A stretch of 50,685 nucleotides of DNA, from contig NZ_CALWJK010000010.1 in assembly GCF_944380975.1 (NCBI RefSeq), forward strand, positions 1 to 50,685. Reading direction: 5' to 3'. Source of the stretch: an uncultured Agathobaculum sp. (GTDB lineage: Bacteria; Bacillota; Clostridia; Oscillospirales; Butyricicoccaceae). Below the pieces are notes generated by a model. That model saw only the letters and a list, made by a program, of their open reading frames with translations. It searched no databases and was not told where the DNA came from. Numbering within the stretch: the stretch's first letter is position 1; every line of letters begins with the position of its first letter. The translations under genes and the position numbers were made by a program. Shown in pieces: positions 22,758 through 30,911 of the stretch.

Positions 22758-22762
22758 ACCCA

Positions 22763-23269
22763 TCATTCTTCGCCCAAGAAAATGTTTATCCGTTCCAGTC
22801 CTGTCCCAAGACCTTCAAAACCGACGCATCGGCTAGGACGGGTATTGACGGCATGCTCCAGAAGGGGCTGTTCCTGACGATCGGGATTCAGACACAGATC
22901 GAGCGTCAGTACATCTTCCCACGCCCTGTTGAGGAATGCCACTTCACGGCGACCATGGGTACGGGTGATTTCCATATCGCCTGCCTGCCGAAGATACGCT
23001 TCGATATGATTGACGGCAAATCCGGCGGCAGTGAGGCTTTCGGTCAGTCCTTCTCGGAATAGTTCACGGATATCTCTCCACTGAAGGGGCGTTACATCGT
23101 AGCGGACGAAAGCGTACCGGCTGTGACAGTGGACGGCCAGCAGGCACTTGCTTCCCCGCAAGTCGATGACATGTAAATCCCAGCAGAAACGCCGGTCCGG
23201 CTCTGTGCCGTAGACCGGCGTTTTTACTTTTAGAAACCGCTGAAGCGGAAAGGTCAGTCCCAGTTCCAT
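22763..23269 (-). CDS. DUF6933-like protein of unknown function
   Basis: A 168-residue soluble protein. The segments CWDLHVIDLRGSKCLLAVHC, RYAFVRYDV and THGRREVAFLNRAWEDVL recall the uncharacterised DUF6933 family, which I identify from memory only. No catalytic motif is obvious; cysteines and histidines are scattered rather than arranged as a metal site. The ATG at 23269 sits 5 bases behind GAGGTG (complement of 23275-23280). It is convergent with trxB and its broken neighbour, and 79 bases downstream of the SDR gene on the same strand. Confidence 0.6.
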   Translation of the reverse strand: MELGLTFPLQRFLKVKTPVYGTEPDRRFCWDLHVIDLRGSKCLLAVHCHSRYAFVRYDVTPLQWRDIRELFREGLTESLTAAGFAVNHIEAYLRQAGDMEITRTHGRREVAFLNRAWEDVLTLDLCLNPDRQEQPLLEHAVNTRPSRCVGFEGLGTGLERINIFLGEE

Positions 23270-23348
23270 CAATTCACCTCATAGAGAAATCGCATTGGCA
23301 GCTTTTGAGTGCCTTACCGCTTCCGGTCGCAACAGATGGCGGTTTTCA

Positions 23349-24062
23349 TCAATGAGTTCCTCTTTGCAGCATCCAGCCGAAATCATTGTGGTAGATCATC
23401 TGGCGTGTCATACCGCCGTCGATGCAGATGTTTTCTCCGGTGATGAAGCCCGCTTTGTCCGAGCAGAGATAAAGCACCATATTGGCAATATCCATCGGGT
23501 TGCCAACCCGGCCGGCAGGATGCTGAACGGCATCCGATCCCTCATAGTCAGTGTAGTCGGTGTCGATCCAGCCGGGCGAGATGGAATTTACCCGTACCTT
23601 GCCGCTGAGGCTTACCGCCAGAGCGTGTGTCAAGGCGGAAATGCCGCCTTTGGCTGCCGTGTAGCTTTCGGTCTGAGGTTGGCTCATCCGATCCCGGGAG
23701 GAGGAAATGTTCACAATGGCCGCACTGGGGGCGAAGTAGGGCGCAAACAGCTTGGTCAGATAAAAAGGCGCGGTGACACCTACCCGAAGGGCGTAATTGA
23801 ATTCCGCATAGCTGCATTCGCCGATGCCCTTCATCAGCGGGAGGGCGTTGTTAATCAGATAATCCACATGACCGTGGTCGGTGATGACCTTGCGAGCGAA
23901 ATCTTCCAGAACGGTCTGGTCAGCCAAATCTCCCGTGAAGTAATCGTTGGGCAGCAGGTCGATGACGCACACCTTGGCACCTTCCTGCCGGAATGCCTCT
24001 GCAATGGCTTTGCCGATGCCTTTGGCGCCGCCGGTGACCACGGCAACTTTATTTTCAAACAT
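23349..24062 (-). CDS. SDR-family oxidoreductase
   Basis: A 237-residue short-chain dehydrogenase/reductase. The cofactor loop is VVTGGAKGIGKAIAEAF (about residues 8-24), NNA follows strand 4 (LINNALPL), and the catalytic residues are the serine of NISSSRDR and Y/K of YTAAKGG. The C-terminal SPGWIDTDYTD and GENICIDGGM segments are standard. The substrate is unknown. The ATG at 24062 has AAGGAGG (complement of 24069-24075). It lies downstream of the deformylase gene on the same strand, with a 92-base gap. Confidence 0.92.
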   Translation of the reverse strand: MFENKVAVVTGGAKGIGKAIAEAFRQEGAKVCVIDLLPNDYFTGDLADQTVLEDFARKVITDHGHVDYLINNALPLMKGIGECSYAEFNYALRVGVTAPFYLTKLFAPYFAPSAAIVNISSSRDRMSQPQTESYTAAKGGISALTHALAVSLSGKVRVNSISPGWIDTDYTDYEGSDAVQHPAGRVGNPMDIANMVLYLCSDKAGFITGENICIDGGMTRQMIYHNDFGWMLQRGTH

Positions 24063-24154
24063 GGTTTTCCTCCTTGGTTTACGCTTTCGCCAGAAAATCC
24101 GTTGGCCTAAAGCTATTGCTACAAGATATTGGTTGATATGCAAGTGCGGTGAGA

Positions 24155-24565
24155 TTATATAATAACGCCTTCGCAATGATCGATTTCATGCTGGATGATC
24201 TGAACTGTCCAGCCGGTGAAGGTTTTTACGCGCTCCTGAAATTTCTCGTTTTGCCAGCGCACTTTGATGGATCTCCACCGCTTGGCTGGGCGTGTGCCAG
24301 CGAGGGAAAGACAGCCTTCCTCTGCGTCATATGGTTCGGCTTTTTTGATAATCTCTGGATTGAACATGACCATGTAAGTACCATCGTTGTCAAAAGCGAT
24401 GATGCGTTTGTTCACACCAATCATGTTGACTGCCATACCCACGCAGCCGTCCTTATGGTGCTGCAATGTTTCCAGCAGGTCGTTAGCGACCGGAATATCG
24501 TCTGGTGTGGCCGGTTCCGCTTTCTGTGCCAGAAACGTCTCGTCCTTGCAGATATCTCGAATCAT
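24155..24565 (-). CDS. def: Peptide deformylase, short form
   Basis: A 136-residue deformylase that should remove the formyl group from nascent protein N-termini. The three motifs are present: CVGMAVNMIG (residues 41-50, in place of GxGxAAxQ), EGCLSL with metal ligand C85, and HEIDH (H126 and H130, with E127 as catalytic base). The N at the position of the usual Q is shared, as I recall, by the short clostridial deformylases, so I do not read it as a defect. It ends almost at the HEIDH motif, lacking the long C-terminal helix of E. coli-type enzymes. The start at 24565 follows GAGGAG. A terminator separates it from the aldo/keto reductase gene upstream. Confidence 0.9.
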   Translation of the reverse strand: MIRDICKDETFLAQKAEPATPDDIPVANDLLETLQHHKDGCVGMAVNMIGVNKRIIAFDNDGTYMVMFNPEIIKKAEPYDAEEGCLSLAGTRPAKRWRSIKVRWQNEKFQERVKTFTGWTVQIIQHEIDHCEGVII

Positions 24566-24686
24566 CGTTGTTACTCCTCTTGCTTTGTTATTGGTATCAT
24601 TATAGCACAGCAGTGACGGAAGTACTATGCAAGTCCGAAGGAGTTTTGCGGAGATAGCTGACTTTCGCGCCGAGTGCAAGTGCAGT

Positions 24687-24731
24687 AAAAACAGGCATCC
24701 ATCACCGCTTTTTAGCAGATAATGAATGCCT
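24687..24731 (-). terminator. Terminator of the flavodoxin-aldo/keto reductase operon
   Basis: On the minus strand, a 10-bp stem (complement of 24722-24731 with complement of 24693-24702, one G-U pair) is followed by TTTTT. Confidence 0.8.
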
Positions 24732-24746
24732 GATGGGGTTATGTTA

Positions 24747-25784
24747 TCAAATAATCTGATTTCCGGTAGACCAGACATGATCGTCTTTGGCTGCCGCAGC
24801 TGTATTCTGAGCCATAACGCCTACCAGAGGATGTGGTGTATAGAATTCTTCCAGATAGGTACACTCCTCGGCTGTCAGAGTGAGATCCACCGCCTTGGCC
24901 GCCCCCTCGATGTGGTGGAGCCTCGTGGCACCCACTATTGGTGCCGTGACACGGGTCAGCAGCCACGCCAGAGAGATTTCGGTCATAGATACGCCCCTGC
25001 GGTCAGCCAGTTCTGCGACCCTGGCGAGAATGAGGGCGTCCTGCTCCTGAGCAGCGTCGTATTTTAGGTGTGCGTAGCTGTCTTCCTGAAGCCGTTTAGA
25101 TGTCTCGCCGGGACGCTTGGCCAGCCGCCCACCCGCCAAGGCGCTGTATGGCGTCATAGCGATGTTTTCCGCCTGACAGTACGGAGCCATCTCTCGTTCC
25201 TCTTCCCGGAAGATCAGGTTGTAATGGCTCTGCACAGAGACAAATTTGGCAAAGCCTTCTCGTTCTGCCAAGGCATTTGCTTTGGCGAGCTGCCAGGCAA
25301 AGCAGTTGGAAATGCCGATGTACCGGGCTTTACCCGCTTTGACCGCGTTGTTCAGCCCTTCCATAATGTCATAAAGCGGTGTCTGGTGATCCCACATGTG
25401 ATAGATATAGAGATCTACATAGTCCATCCCCAGATTTTGAAGGCTCTTGTCGAGCATTCGACGGATGTGCTCCTGACCGCTGATTCCGGCTTCGATTTCT
25501 TCATTGGTGCGGGGTAGGAACTTGGTGGCTACCACGACCTCATCCCGCTTGGCAAAGTCCCGGAGAGCACGACCTACATACTGCTCGCTGGTGCCGCTTT
25601 GGTAGGCAATAGCAGTATCAAAGAAATTGACGCCGAGTTCCAGCCCGCGGCGGATGATTTCGCGGGAGTGAGCCTCGTCAATGGTCCAAGAATGCTGGCC
25701 GTTTTTGGCATCACCAAATCCCATACATCCCATACAGATGCGGGAGACAGTAAGATCAGAAGCGCCTAGCTTGGTATACTGCAT
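24747..25784 (-). CDS. Aldo/keto reductase
   Basis: A 345-residue NADPH-dependent aldo/keto reductase. It begins MQYTKLGASDLTVSRICMGC; the catalytic tetrad is recognisable as the D and Y of NFFDTAIAYQ, K of VVVATK and H of LYIYHMWDHQ. The C-terminal cofactor region contains PIVGATRLHHIEGAAKAV. Such enzymes reduce a wide range of carbonyls; the substrate is unknown. It starts one base inside the flavodoxin stop (TGATG), so both form one operon and may share a redox role, for example quinone or aldehyde detoxification. A terminator follows. Confidence 0.93.
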   Translation of the reverse strand: MQYTKLGASDLTVSRICMGCMGFGDAKNGQHSWTIDEAHSREIIRRGLELGVNFFDTAIAYQSGTSEQYVGRALRDFAKRDEVVVATKFLPRTNEEIEAGISGQEHIRRMLDKSLQNLGMDYVDLYIYHMWDHQTPLYDIMEGLNNAVKAGKARYIGISNCFAWQLAKANALAEREGFAKFVSVQSHYNLIFREEEREMAPYCQAENIAMTPYSALAGGRLAKRPGETSKRLQEDSYAHLKYDAAQEQDALILARVAELADRRGVSMTEISLAWLLTRVTAPIVGATRLHHIEGAAKAVDLTLTAEECTYLEEFYTPHPLVGVMAQNTAAAAKDDHVWSTGNQII

Positions 25785-26260
25785 CACAGCTTCAGTCCTT
25801 TCACCCAAGACTTCAGATCTGATTCGTTTAAACGGCCGTTGAGCAGACGTCCATCTATGATTTTGGCGCCGGGGGCGCTGCCTTGCAAGCTGGCTGCCGA
25901 TTTGCCAAGACCGCTGCCGCCAGAGGTAGCGAAGAGGATGATGGTTTTGCCTGTAAAGTCATAGGCTTCGAGAAATGTGTTAAGGATAGAGGGAGCAACA
26001 TACCACCAGACAGGGAAGCCCAAAAAAATCACATCGTGGCCGGTTACCGGAGCGTCGGTATCAGCAAGGGCAGGGCGAGAGTGTGGATCTTTCATCTCTA
26101 CGCTGCTGCGGGAGCTCTTGTCCATCCAGTTCAGATCCGCGCTGGAGTAGGGGACAGCGGGCTTGATTTCATAGAGATCCGCTCCCGTAGCGCTTGCCAG
26201 CGCTTTTGCCGCCTTTGCGGTAGTCCCGGTAGCGGAAAAATAAGCAACCAATGCGTTCAT
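25784..26260 (-). CDS. Flavodoxin
   Basis: A 158-residue flavodoxin. The FMN-phosphate loop is YFSATGTTAKAAKALA (about residues 7-22), and GFPVWWYVAPSILNTFL (about 86-102) carries the aromatic residues that stack on the flavin, followed by FATSGGSGLGKS. Flavodoxins of this kind act as electron carriers or small FMN oxidoreductases in the cytoplasm. The ATG at 26260 sits 8 bases behind AAAGGAGG. It is the first gene of an operon with the aldo/keto reductase. A TTTCTAGAAA palindrome upstream (26296-26305) is a possible regulator site. Confidence 0.92.
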   Translation of the reverse strand: MNALVAYFSATGTTAKAAKALASATGADLYEIKPAVPYSSADLNWMDKSSRSSVEMKDPHSRPALADTDAPVTGHDVIFLGFPVWWYVAPSILNTFLEAYDFTGKTIILFATSGGSGLGKSAASLQGSAPGAKIIDGRLLNGRLNESDLKSWVKGLKL

Positions 26261-26456
26261 CAAAATAACCTCCTTTGTTCTCATTGTAAGACTGCTTTCT
26301 AGAAATGTAAAATACTCATTTTCTATTTACAGATATACGTTATAGGCATTTATATTTTGCAAGATGAGTTTAGACATGATAAGGAATAGGTCGGTCTAAA
26401 AGTGGAGACGGAGGTTTTCGCAGATGTTTCGTTTTCTAAGCTGTCAGCAAGACGGT

Positions 26457-27398
26457 TCATATCGGTACGCTGTCGACCAAATGTTCAATCTGATGTTGGA
26501 TATCCGCTTTTTCTGTGGTGACATGATCCATCAAGGTTTGTAAGTAGCTTAGTACGCTATGAATTTTGCTTTTGGTATCCTGTACTTGATCCTGAGACTG
26601 ATGGATTCGATCCAACACGGCCCAGTCAGCAAAGATGCCGTCAAAGAAATAATCGGCAACCCGGAGAAAACCCTCAATACTGACCTGAAAATCGGCATCG
26701 ATGGTCACATCCGCGAGTTCTGTTTTGAAGCGGCGTAGTTGTGATTGTAGAGATTCTACAGAAGATTGGGCATCATCCAAATGACTGTGCTTCGCCAGAT
26801 CGGCGAACAAGCCGCCACCTGCTAAATCCCATATGCCCCAGTTTTCTGCACTGTTCAGGTTATCGGCAATTTGCTCTGCGGTCGCCAGCGCATCCTGACC
26901 AGCAGCGACAGCCTCTTTCAGTTCGCGCTCCTGACTTTTCAGATAGGAAACGCGCTCTTCCAGATTTAGTATTTTTTCTGCTGTGTCGCCGCCAGCAACT
27001 TTTACTGCTTGCGTTTTTTCTAGTTTCACCGCAGCATAGCGGCTTTCACAGTCATGGAGCGAGTGCAGTTCCGCTTCACATCTGCGCAGATCCTCTTCGA
27101 TTCCTGCCAGTTCTCTGGCAACAGCGTCATATTTCACCCGAGCCGCATAAGCTTCCTGCTTCTCCTGCGTTAACTTTTCGTCCATTTTTCCAATCACATT
27201 GTAGAAAAAGGCAGAAAGGTTTCGTTCCTCCAGACGATCTACATCCGCTTGTTCTTCCCGAAAAACCTGCTCCAGCTCCTTGGCCCGGGCCGTATAAGTG
27301 TCGCGTTGCGTACGCAGTTCCGCTATGGCAGCTTCCAGCTTCTTTTTTCTGGCACATTGGGCCTGTAGTTGACTAAGCTGTTCGTCATAATGGCTCAT
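26457..27398 (-). CDS. Uncharacterised coiled-coil protein
   Basis: A 313-residue soluble, mostly helical protein with heptad repeats over about residues 3-55 and 75-185 (for example LQAQCARKKKLEAAIAELRT and LEERVSYLKSQERELKEAVA). A central region rich in Trp/Gly (WGIWDLAGGGLFADLAKHSH) is followed by further helices (IHQSQDQVQDTKSKIHSVLS). It has no signal peptide, membrane segment or enzyme motif. I do not recognise a family. The start at 27398 is preceded by GGAAAGGGG. It stands alone between the flavodoxin operon and the ABC exporter; the 283 bases before it contain no other gene and no clear promoter. Confidence 0.75.
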   Translation of the reverse strand: MSHYDEQLSQLQAQCARKKKLEAAIAELRTQRDTYTARAKELEQVFREEQADVDRLEERNLSAFFYNVIGKMDEKLTQEKQEAYAARVKYDAVARELAGIEEDLRRCEAELHSLHDCESRYAAVKLEKTQAVKVAGGDTAEKILNLEERVSYLKSQERELKEAVAAGQDALATAEQIADNLNSAENWGIWDLAGGGLFADLAKHSHLDDAQSSVESLQSQLRRFKTELADVTIDADFQVSIEGFLRVADYFFDGIFADWAVLDRIHQSQDQVQDTKSKIHSVLSYLQTLMDHVTTEKADIQHQIEHLVDSVPI

Positions 27399-27681
27399 AC
27401 TTTTTACCCCTTTCCAAATCTGTATAGAACTCATTCGTTAAACCTTCAAACCGGCACAAGGGACTTCACAACTCTATGAACCCCTTGATTCTGCTTATAG
27501 GAATATTTTAACACTATGCAGAAGGCAGCGCCATGATAGATTTGCAAATGAAATCCACAGATTTGTTTGGCAGATGCCATTAGAGCGAACAATCTGCACT
27601 AGAATTGACGAACAAAATGGAGAGCGACATGAGAGAATAAGAAATAGAACAGGCCACCGGCGAAAAAACGGGGGCCTGCCT

Positions 27682-28410
27682 TTACTCTGCCGAGATATTC
27701 CGCCTTCGGAAATATCGCAGAGAGAAAAGCGCAAATGCTAGGGTATAGACCGATGCAGAGAGAATAAAAGGCGAAAGGTTCAGCTCCATTAGTGGATTGT
27801 TGGCCCGCATCCCTAGGCACAGCAGGGAGTATGGGAAGGCATATCCCAATCCTTGTGCGGTGAACATCAGGCCCAGAATACCGCCCACCAGACCAAAAGC
27901 CACTGGTGGGGCAAAGGCCCGGAATACCAGACTGAAAAAGAGCTGTACCGCGCAGACCGAGATGCCGCCCAACGCTCCGCAGAGCAGCCACTCCGGCAGT
28001 TCCGGCGGCACCGGATCGGAGATGCCTGCGATCTTCCCACTGAGGAGGAACAAAACGCCGATGCACACCTGCGCCAACAGAGAAACAGCGCTAGCTAGAA
28101 TCAGCTTGGCCCCGTACAGATCACGTACCGGCACTGGCGCGGTCAGGAAGCTGTTCCAATTGTGGTCGGTGTGCTCCAACCGCCATTGCCAGGCGCAGAA
28201 CACGCCCAGCAGCGCGGGCAGAAAGAACATGGAGGAGAACAGGGTGTGTTGACTCCACAGGCTGTACCAGCCATTGTCCAGCGCCTCTAGGTTGCCCAGA
28301 TAATTCCCTGTACCCAAAATGGCCGGGAAAATGGGTAGCGCCAGAAAAGCCAGCCACACCGGAGATCTGCGACACTTTTGAATTTCTGCTTTCAGACAAC
28401 GCAGCAGCAT
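27682..28410 (-). CDS. Lantibiotic-immunity-type ABC permease (LanG/MutG-like)
   Basis: A 242-residue ABC-2 type permease with about six membrane helices, starting MLLRCLKAEIQKCRRSPVWL. The Lys-rich N-terminus followed by a PVW/helix turn and the HTDHNWNSFLTAPVP segment between helices 2 and 3 are typical of the LanG subunit of self-protection exporters. It works with the E subunit and the F ATPase encoded just upstream. The ATG at 28410 follows AAAGGAGG with a 7- to 8-base spacer; the preceding gene ends 3 bases before it. It is the last gene of the three-gene operon. Confidence 0.82.
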   Translation of the reverse strand: MLLRCLKAEIQKCRRSPVWLAFLALPIFPAILGTGNYLGNLEALDNGWYSLWSQHTLFSSMFFLPALLGVFCAWQWRLEHTDHNWNSFLTAPVPVRDLYGAKLILASAVSLLAQVCIGVLFLLSGKIAGISDPVPPELPEWLLCGALGGISVCAVQLFFSLVFRAFAPPVAFGLVGGILGLMFTAQGLGYAFPYSLLCLGMRANNPLMELNLSPFILSASVYTLAFALFSLRYFRRRNISAE

Positions 28411-28413
28411 GTT

Positions 28414-29163
28414 TCATACCTCCTTTCGCACGAACAGAGTTCGGCCTACGATGAGGAATACCGCCGCCCAGATCAGCAGCAAGACAAGGTCCAGAGGTTG
28501 GGGCCACCGCCAATAGAACCGTGTCACCCTGGTAGCTGCGTTCCAGTCCATACCCACCAGAGACAGAAGTCCGTAGTATCCCCATGGTACACACCGGATC
28601 AAAGCTGGTGGAAACAGCATGGAGAGGATGCCCAGAAAGCTGCCCGAAATGCCGCATACCAAAGCAGCAGCCTGATTGGCAAAGCGCAGGGATAGTCCCT
28701 GTTGAAGGGCGTAGACCATCATAGACACTGTCCAGGAAATCAGGGTAAACAGTCCGAATCGCTCCCAAGGAATCGATCCCGGAAAGCCTTGTGCGATACC
28801 GACAGCCAGAAACAACCCAGAACGGATGATCAGTAGGGTAGCCAACACCAGAGCACCCCATCCCAGTTTGGCGGCATAGAGACTATTCGGAGAAACCATG
28901 GTCTCCAACAGCTTCCAAGTGCTGCCCTTATGCTCCAGTTCGCAGCTGCGGCTGGTCAGAGTAGCCACGCTGAGGGGCAGGACGATGGCGTCTACCATGG
29001 ACAAATTGTAGAGCAAGAACATCCAGCCCCATTGCAAATCCTCGGCATCCTGCCGGGCGAAGAAAACTTCCATCCAGATTAGTTCTACTGCCAATACGGC
29101 AGCGCACACCAGAACAATTTTCCGACGGCGGCATTTGTAAAATTCCAGCTTCAGCAGCTTCAC
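28414..29163 (-). CDS. Lantibiotic-immunity-type ABC permease (LanE/MutE-like)
   Basis: A 249-residue permease with about six helices. It begins MKLLKLEFYKCRRRKIVLVC, a positively charged start shared with the G subunit, and has ELEHKGSTWKLLETMVSP between helices 2 and 3, the counterpart of the HTDHNWNSF region in the partner. The two permeases are therefore related and probably form a heterodimer. It starts with GTG at 29163, overlapping the ATPase gene by 4 bases (GTGA), so expression is coupled. Confidence 0.82.
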   Translation of the reverse strand: MKLLKLEFYKCRRRKIVLVCAAVLAVELIWMEVFFARQDAEDLQWGWMFLLYNLSMVDAIVLPLSVATLTSRSCELEHKGSTWKLLETMVSPNSLYAAKLGWGALVLATLLIIRSGLFLAVGIAQGFPGSIPWERFGLFTLISWTVSMMVYALQQGLSLRFANQAAALVCGISGSFLGILSMLFPPALIRCVPWGYYGLLSLVGMDWNAATRVTRFYWRWPQPLDLVLLLIWAAVFLIVGRTLFVRKEV

Positions 29164-30071
29164 AGGCTCACCGCCTTTCCGGTCAACTCCAGGAAAATGT
29201 CCTCAAGACTCTTCTGCCGCTCTTCCAGTCGTACCACGCCTAAATGATTCTCCGTCAGAAAGCGGGTGATCTGGGCGGCAATCTCGTCAGAGAGAATGGG
29301 GAGGAGCAGATAGTTATCCTCTTCCTGACAGGGTATCGACTGTTCGGCAAGCAGACTGCGGGCGACCGCATTATTGGTGGTTCGCAGGGCCAAATGATGT
29401 TGACTGCGGCTATGTAAAGCCTCCAAGGTGTCCTGAAATACCAGTTCACCCTCTCGGATGATGGCGACATGGTCGGCCATTTGGTCGATCTCGCTCAAAA
29501 GGTGGCTGGACACCACTACCGTCATGCCGAACCGTTCAGGCAGGGCGCAAATCAGCTCTCGCATTTCCTGAATGCCCGCCGGGTCCAGACCGTTGGTAGG
29601 CTCGTCCAGAATGAGCAGCTTAGGGTATCCCAGCAACGCTGACGCCAGCCCCAATCGTTGCTTCATTCCCAAGGAGTATTGAGCGACTTTCTTTCCGCGC
29701 TGGCCATCCAGACGGACGATTTGCAGCACTTCCTGAATGTTTTTCTCCGGTATGTTTCGAAGCGTTTGGACAATGCGCAGGTTTTCTTCACCGGTGAGGT
29801 GACCGTAGTAGCTGGGGCTTTCAATCAGGCTTCCAACCTGACGCAGTACTGACAGACGGTTTCTCTGGTCCATGTTCTTTCCAAGCACCCGGATGTCGCC
29901 TGCTGTGGGGCGCACCAAACCTAAAATCATTTTCAATGTGGTGGATTTTCCGGCTCCGTTGGGGCCGAGGAAGCCGTAAATGCTGCCTTCGGGTACATTC
30001 AGGTCTAAATGTGCTACCCGCAGGGCATTCCCGTATTGTTTGCATAGATCGCATGTTTCGATGATGTTCAT
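29160..30071 (-). CDS. Lantibiotic-immunity-type ABC ATPase (LanF/MutF-like)
   Basis: A 303-residue ATPase. Walker A is FLGPNGAGKSTTLKMILG (about residues 34-51), the signature is YSLGMKQRLGLASALLG, Walker B is LLILDEPTNGLDPAG, and the switch histidine is in SSHLLSEID. The SLGMKQR signature and the C-terminal ending EERQKSLEDIFLELTG are common in LanF/BcrA ATPases that pump antimicrobial peptides off the membrane. It is the first gene of the F-E-G operon and is divergent from a response regulator and kinase, a layout seen in detoxification modules. Confidence 0.9.
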   Translation of the reverse strand: MNIIETCDLCKQYGNALRVAHLDLNVPEGSIYGFLGPNGAGKSTTLKMILGLVRPTAGDIRVLGKNMDQRNRLSVLRQVGSLIESPSYYGHLTGEENLRIVQTLRNIPEKNIQEVLQIVRLDGQRGKKVAQYSLGMKQRLGLASALLGYPKLLILDEPTNGLDPAGIQEMRELICALPERFGMTVVVSSHLLSEIDQMADHVAIIREGELVFQDTLEALHSRSQHHLALRTTNNAVARSLLAEQSIPCQEEDNYLLLPILSDEIAAQITRFLTENHLGVVRLEERQKSLEDIFLELTGKAVSL

Positions 30072-30163
30072 AACAAGACCTCCTTGTGCTATCTATCCTA
30101 GCTGTTCTGCCTTACGCGCTCATGAAGCCTACCTTACGATTACCTGAAATCAGGGCAGGCGGC

Positions 30164-30192
30164 TGGACTGGTCGAAACTGTTTCTTTATAAT
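30164..30192 (+). promoter_or_regulatory. Promoter of the second two-component system
   Basis: TGGACT (30164-30169), a 17-base spacer and a perfect TATAAT (30187-30192), about 15 bases before the ribosome-binding site. It lies in the 153-base gap shared with the divergent ABC operon. Confidence 0.65.
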
Positions 30193-30224
30193 AGAGATAG
30201 CTGAGAACAAAGGAGGCCGGCTGC

Positions 30225-30911
30225 ATGGCCTATCGTATTTTGATTGTCGATGATGAGCTCACCCTTCAGAACATGGTGCAGGAAATTCTAAGGCAGGCAG
30301 GCTATGAGACGGAGGTGGCCCTGTCCTGTGCCCAAGCCCTCGAACGGTTTCGTGCTGCAGTTCCGGACGCGGTGCTGCTGGATGTGATGCTCCCAGACGG
30401 TGACGGTTTTGCTCTTTTGGAAAAAATCCGTCAGGTGCGGGATGTTCCGGTTTTATTTCTCTCCGCTCGGGATGAAGATGAGGCACGACTTCGGGGATTG
30501 GGGCTTGGAGCGGATGACTATATTACTAAGCCTTTTTTGCCGCAGGAGTTATTGCTCCGTCTGCGAGCGGTGCTGCGCCGGGTTTATCGAGAAGAAAGCC
30601 ATGCGGTGCGGCTGGGAGAGGTTGAGATTGACTGGGGCAAGGGAACGGTACGACGGAGCAGGGAAGAGATTGCCCTCACTGCCAAGGAGTTCGCTTTGCT
30701 CCGCAAACTATGGGAGGAGCGCGGAAATATCGTCACCATTGATGCGCTGTGTGCTGCTTTATGGGACGGGCCTCTGGTGGGCTATGAAAACACCCTTATG
30801 GTTCACATCCGACGCCTGCGGGAAAAGGTGGAAACTGATCCATCTCACCCGAAATTTTTATTAACAGTGCGGGGACTGGGGTACCGGCTCCGGCGGGAGG
30901 GGACGACATGA
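30225..30911 (+). CDS. OmpR-family response regulator (SpaR-like)
   Basis: A 228-residue regulator. Receiver domain: acidic pocket DDE at 9-11, phospho-acceptor D53 (LLDVMLPDGDG), K102 (YITKPF). The C-terminal winged helix has IALTAKEFALLRKLWEERGN and NTLMVHIRRLREKVE. It is encoded with the kinase downstream (ATGA overlap) and divergent from the ABC exporter operon, which is the likely target. AAAGGAGG precedes the ATG at 30225. Confidence 0.92.
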   Translation: MAYRILIVDDELTLQNMVQEILRQAGYETEVALSCAQALERFRAAVPDAVLLDVMLPDGDGFALLEKIRQVRDVPVLFLSARDEDEARLRGLGLGADDYITKPFLPQELLLRLRAVLRRVYREESHAVRLGEVEIDWGKGTVRRSREEIALTAKEFALLRKLWEERGNIVTIDALCAALWDGPLVGYENTLMVHIRRLREKVETDPSHPKFLLTVRGLGYRLRREGTT

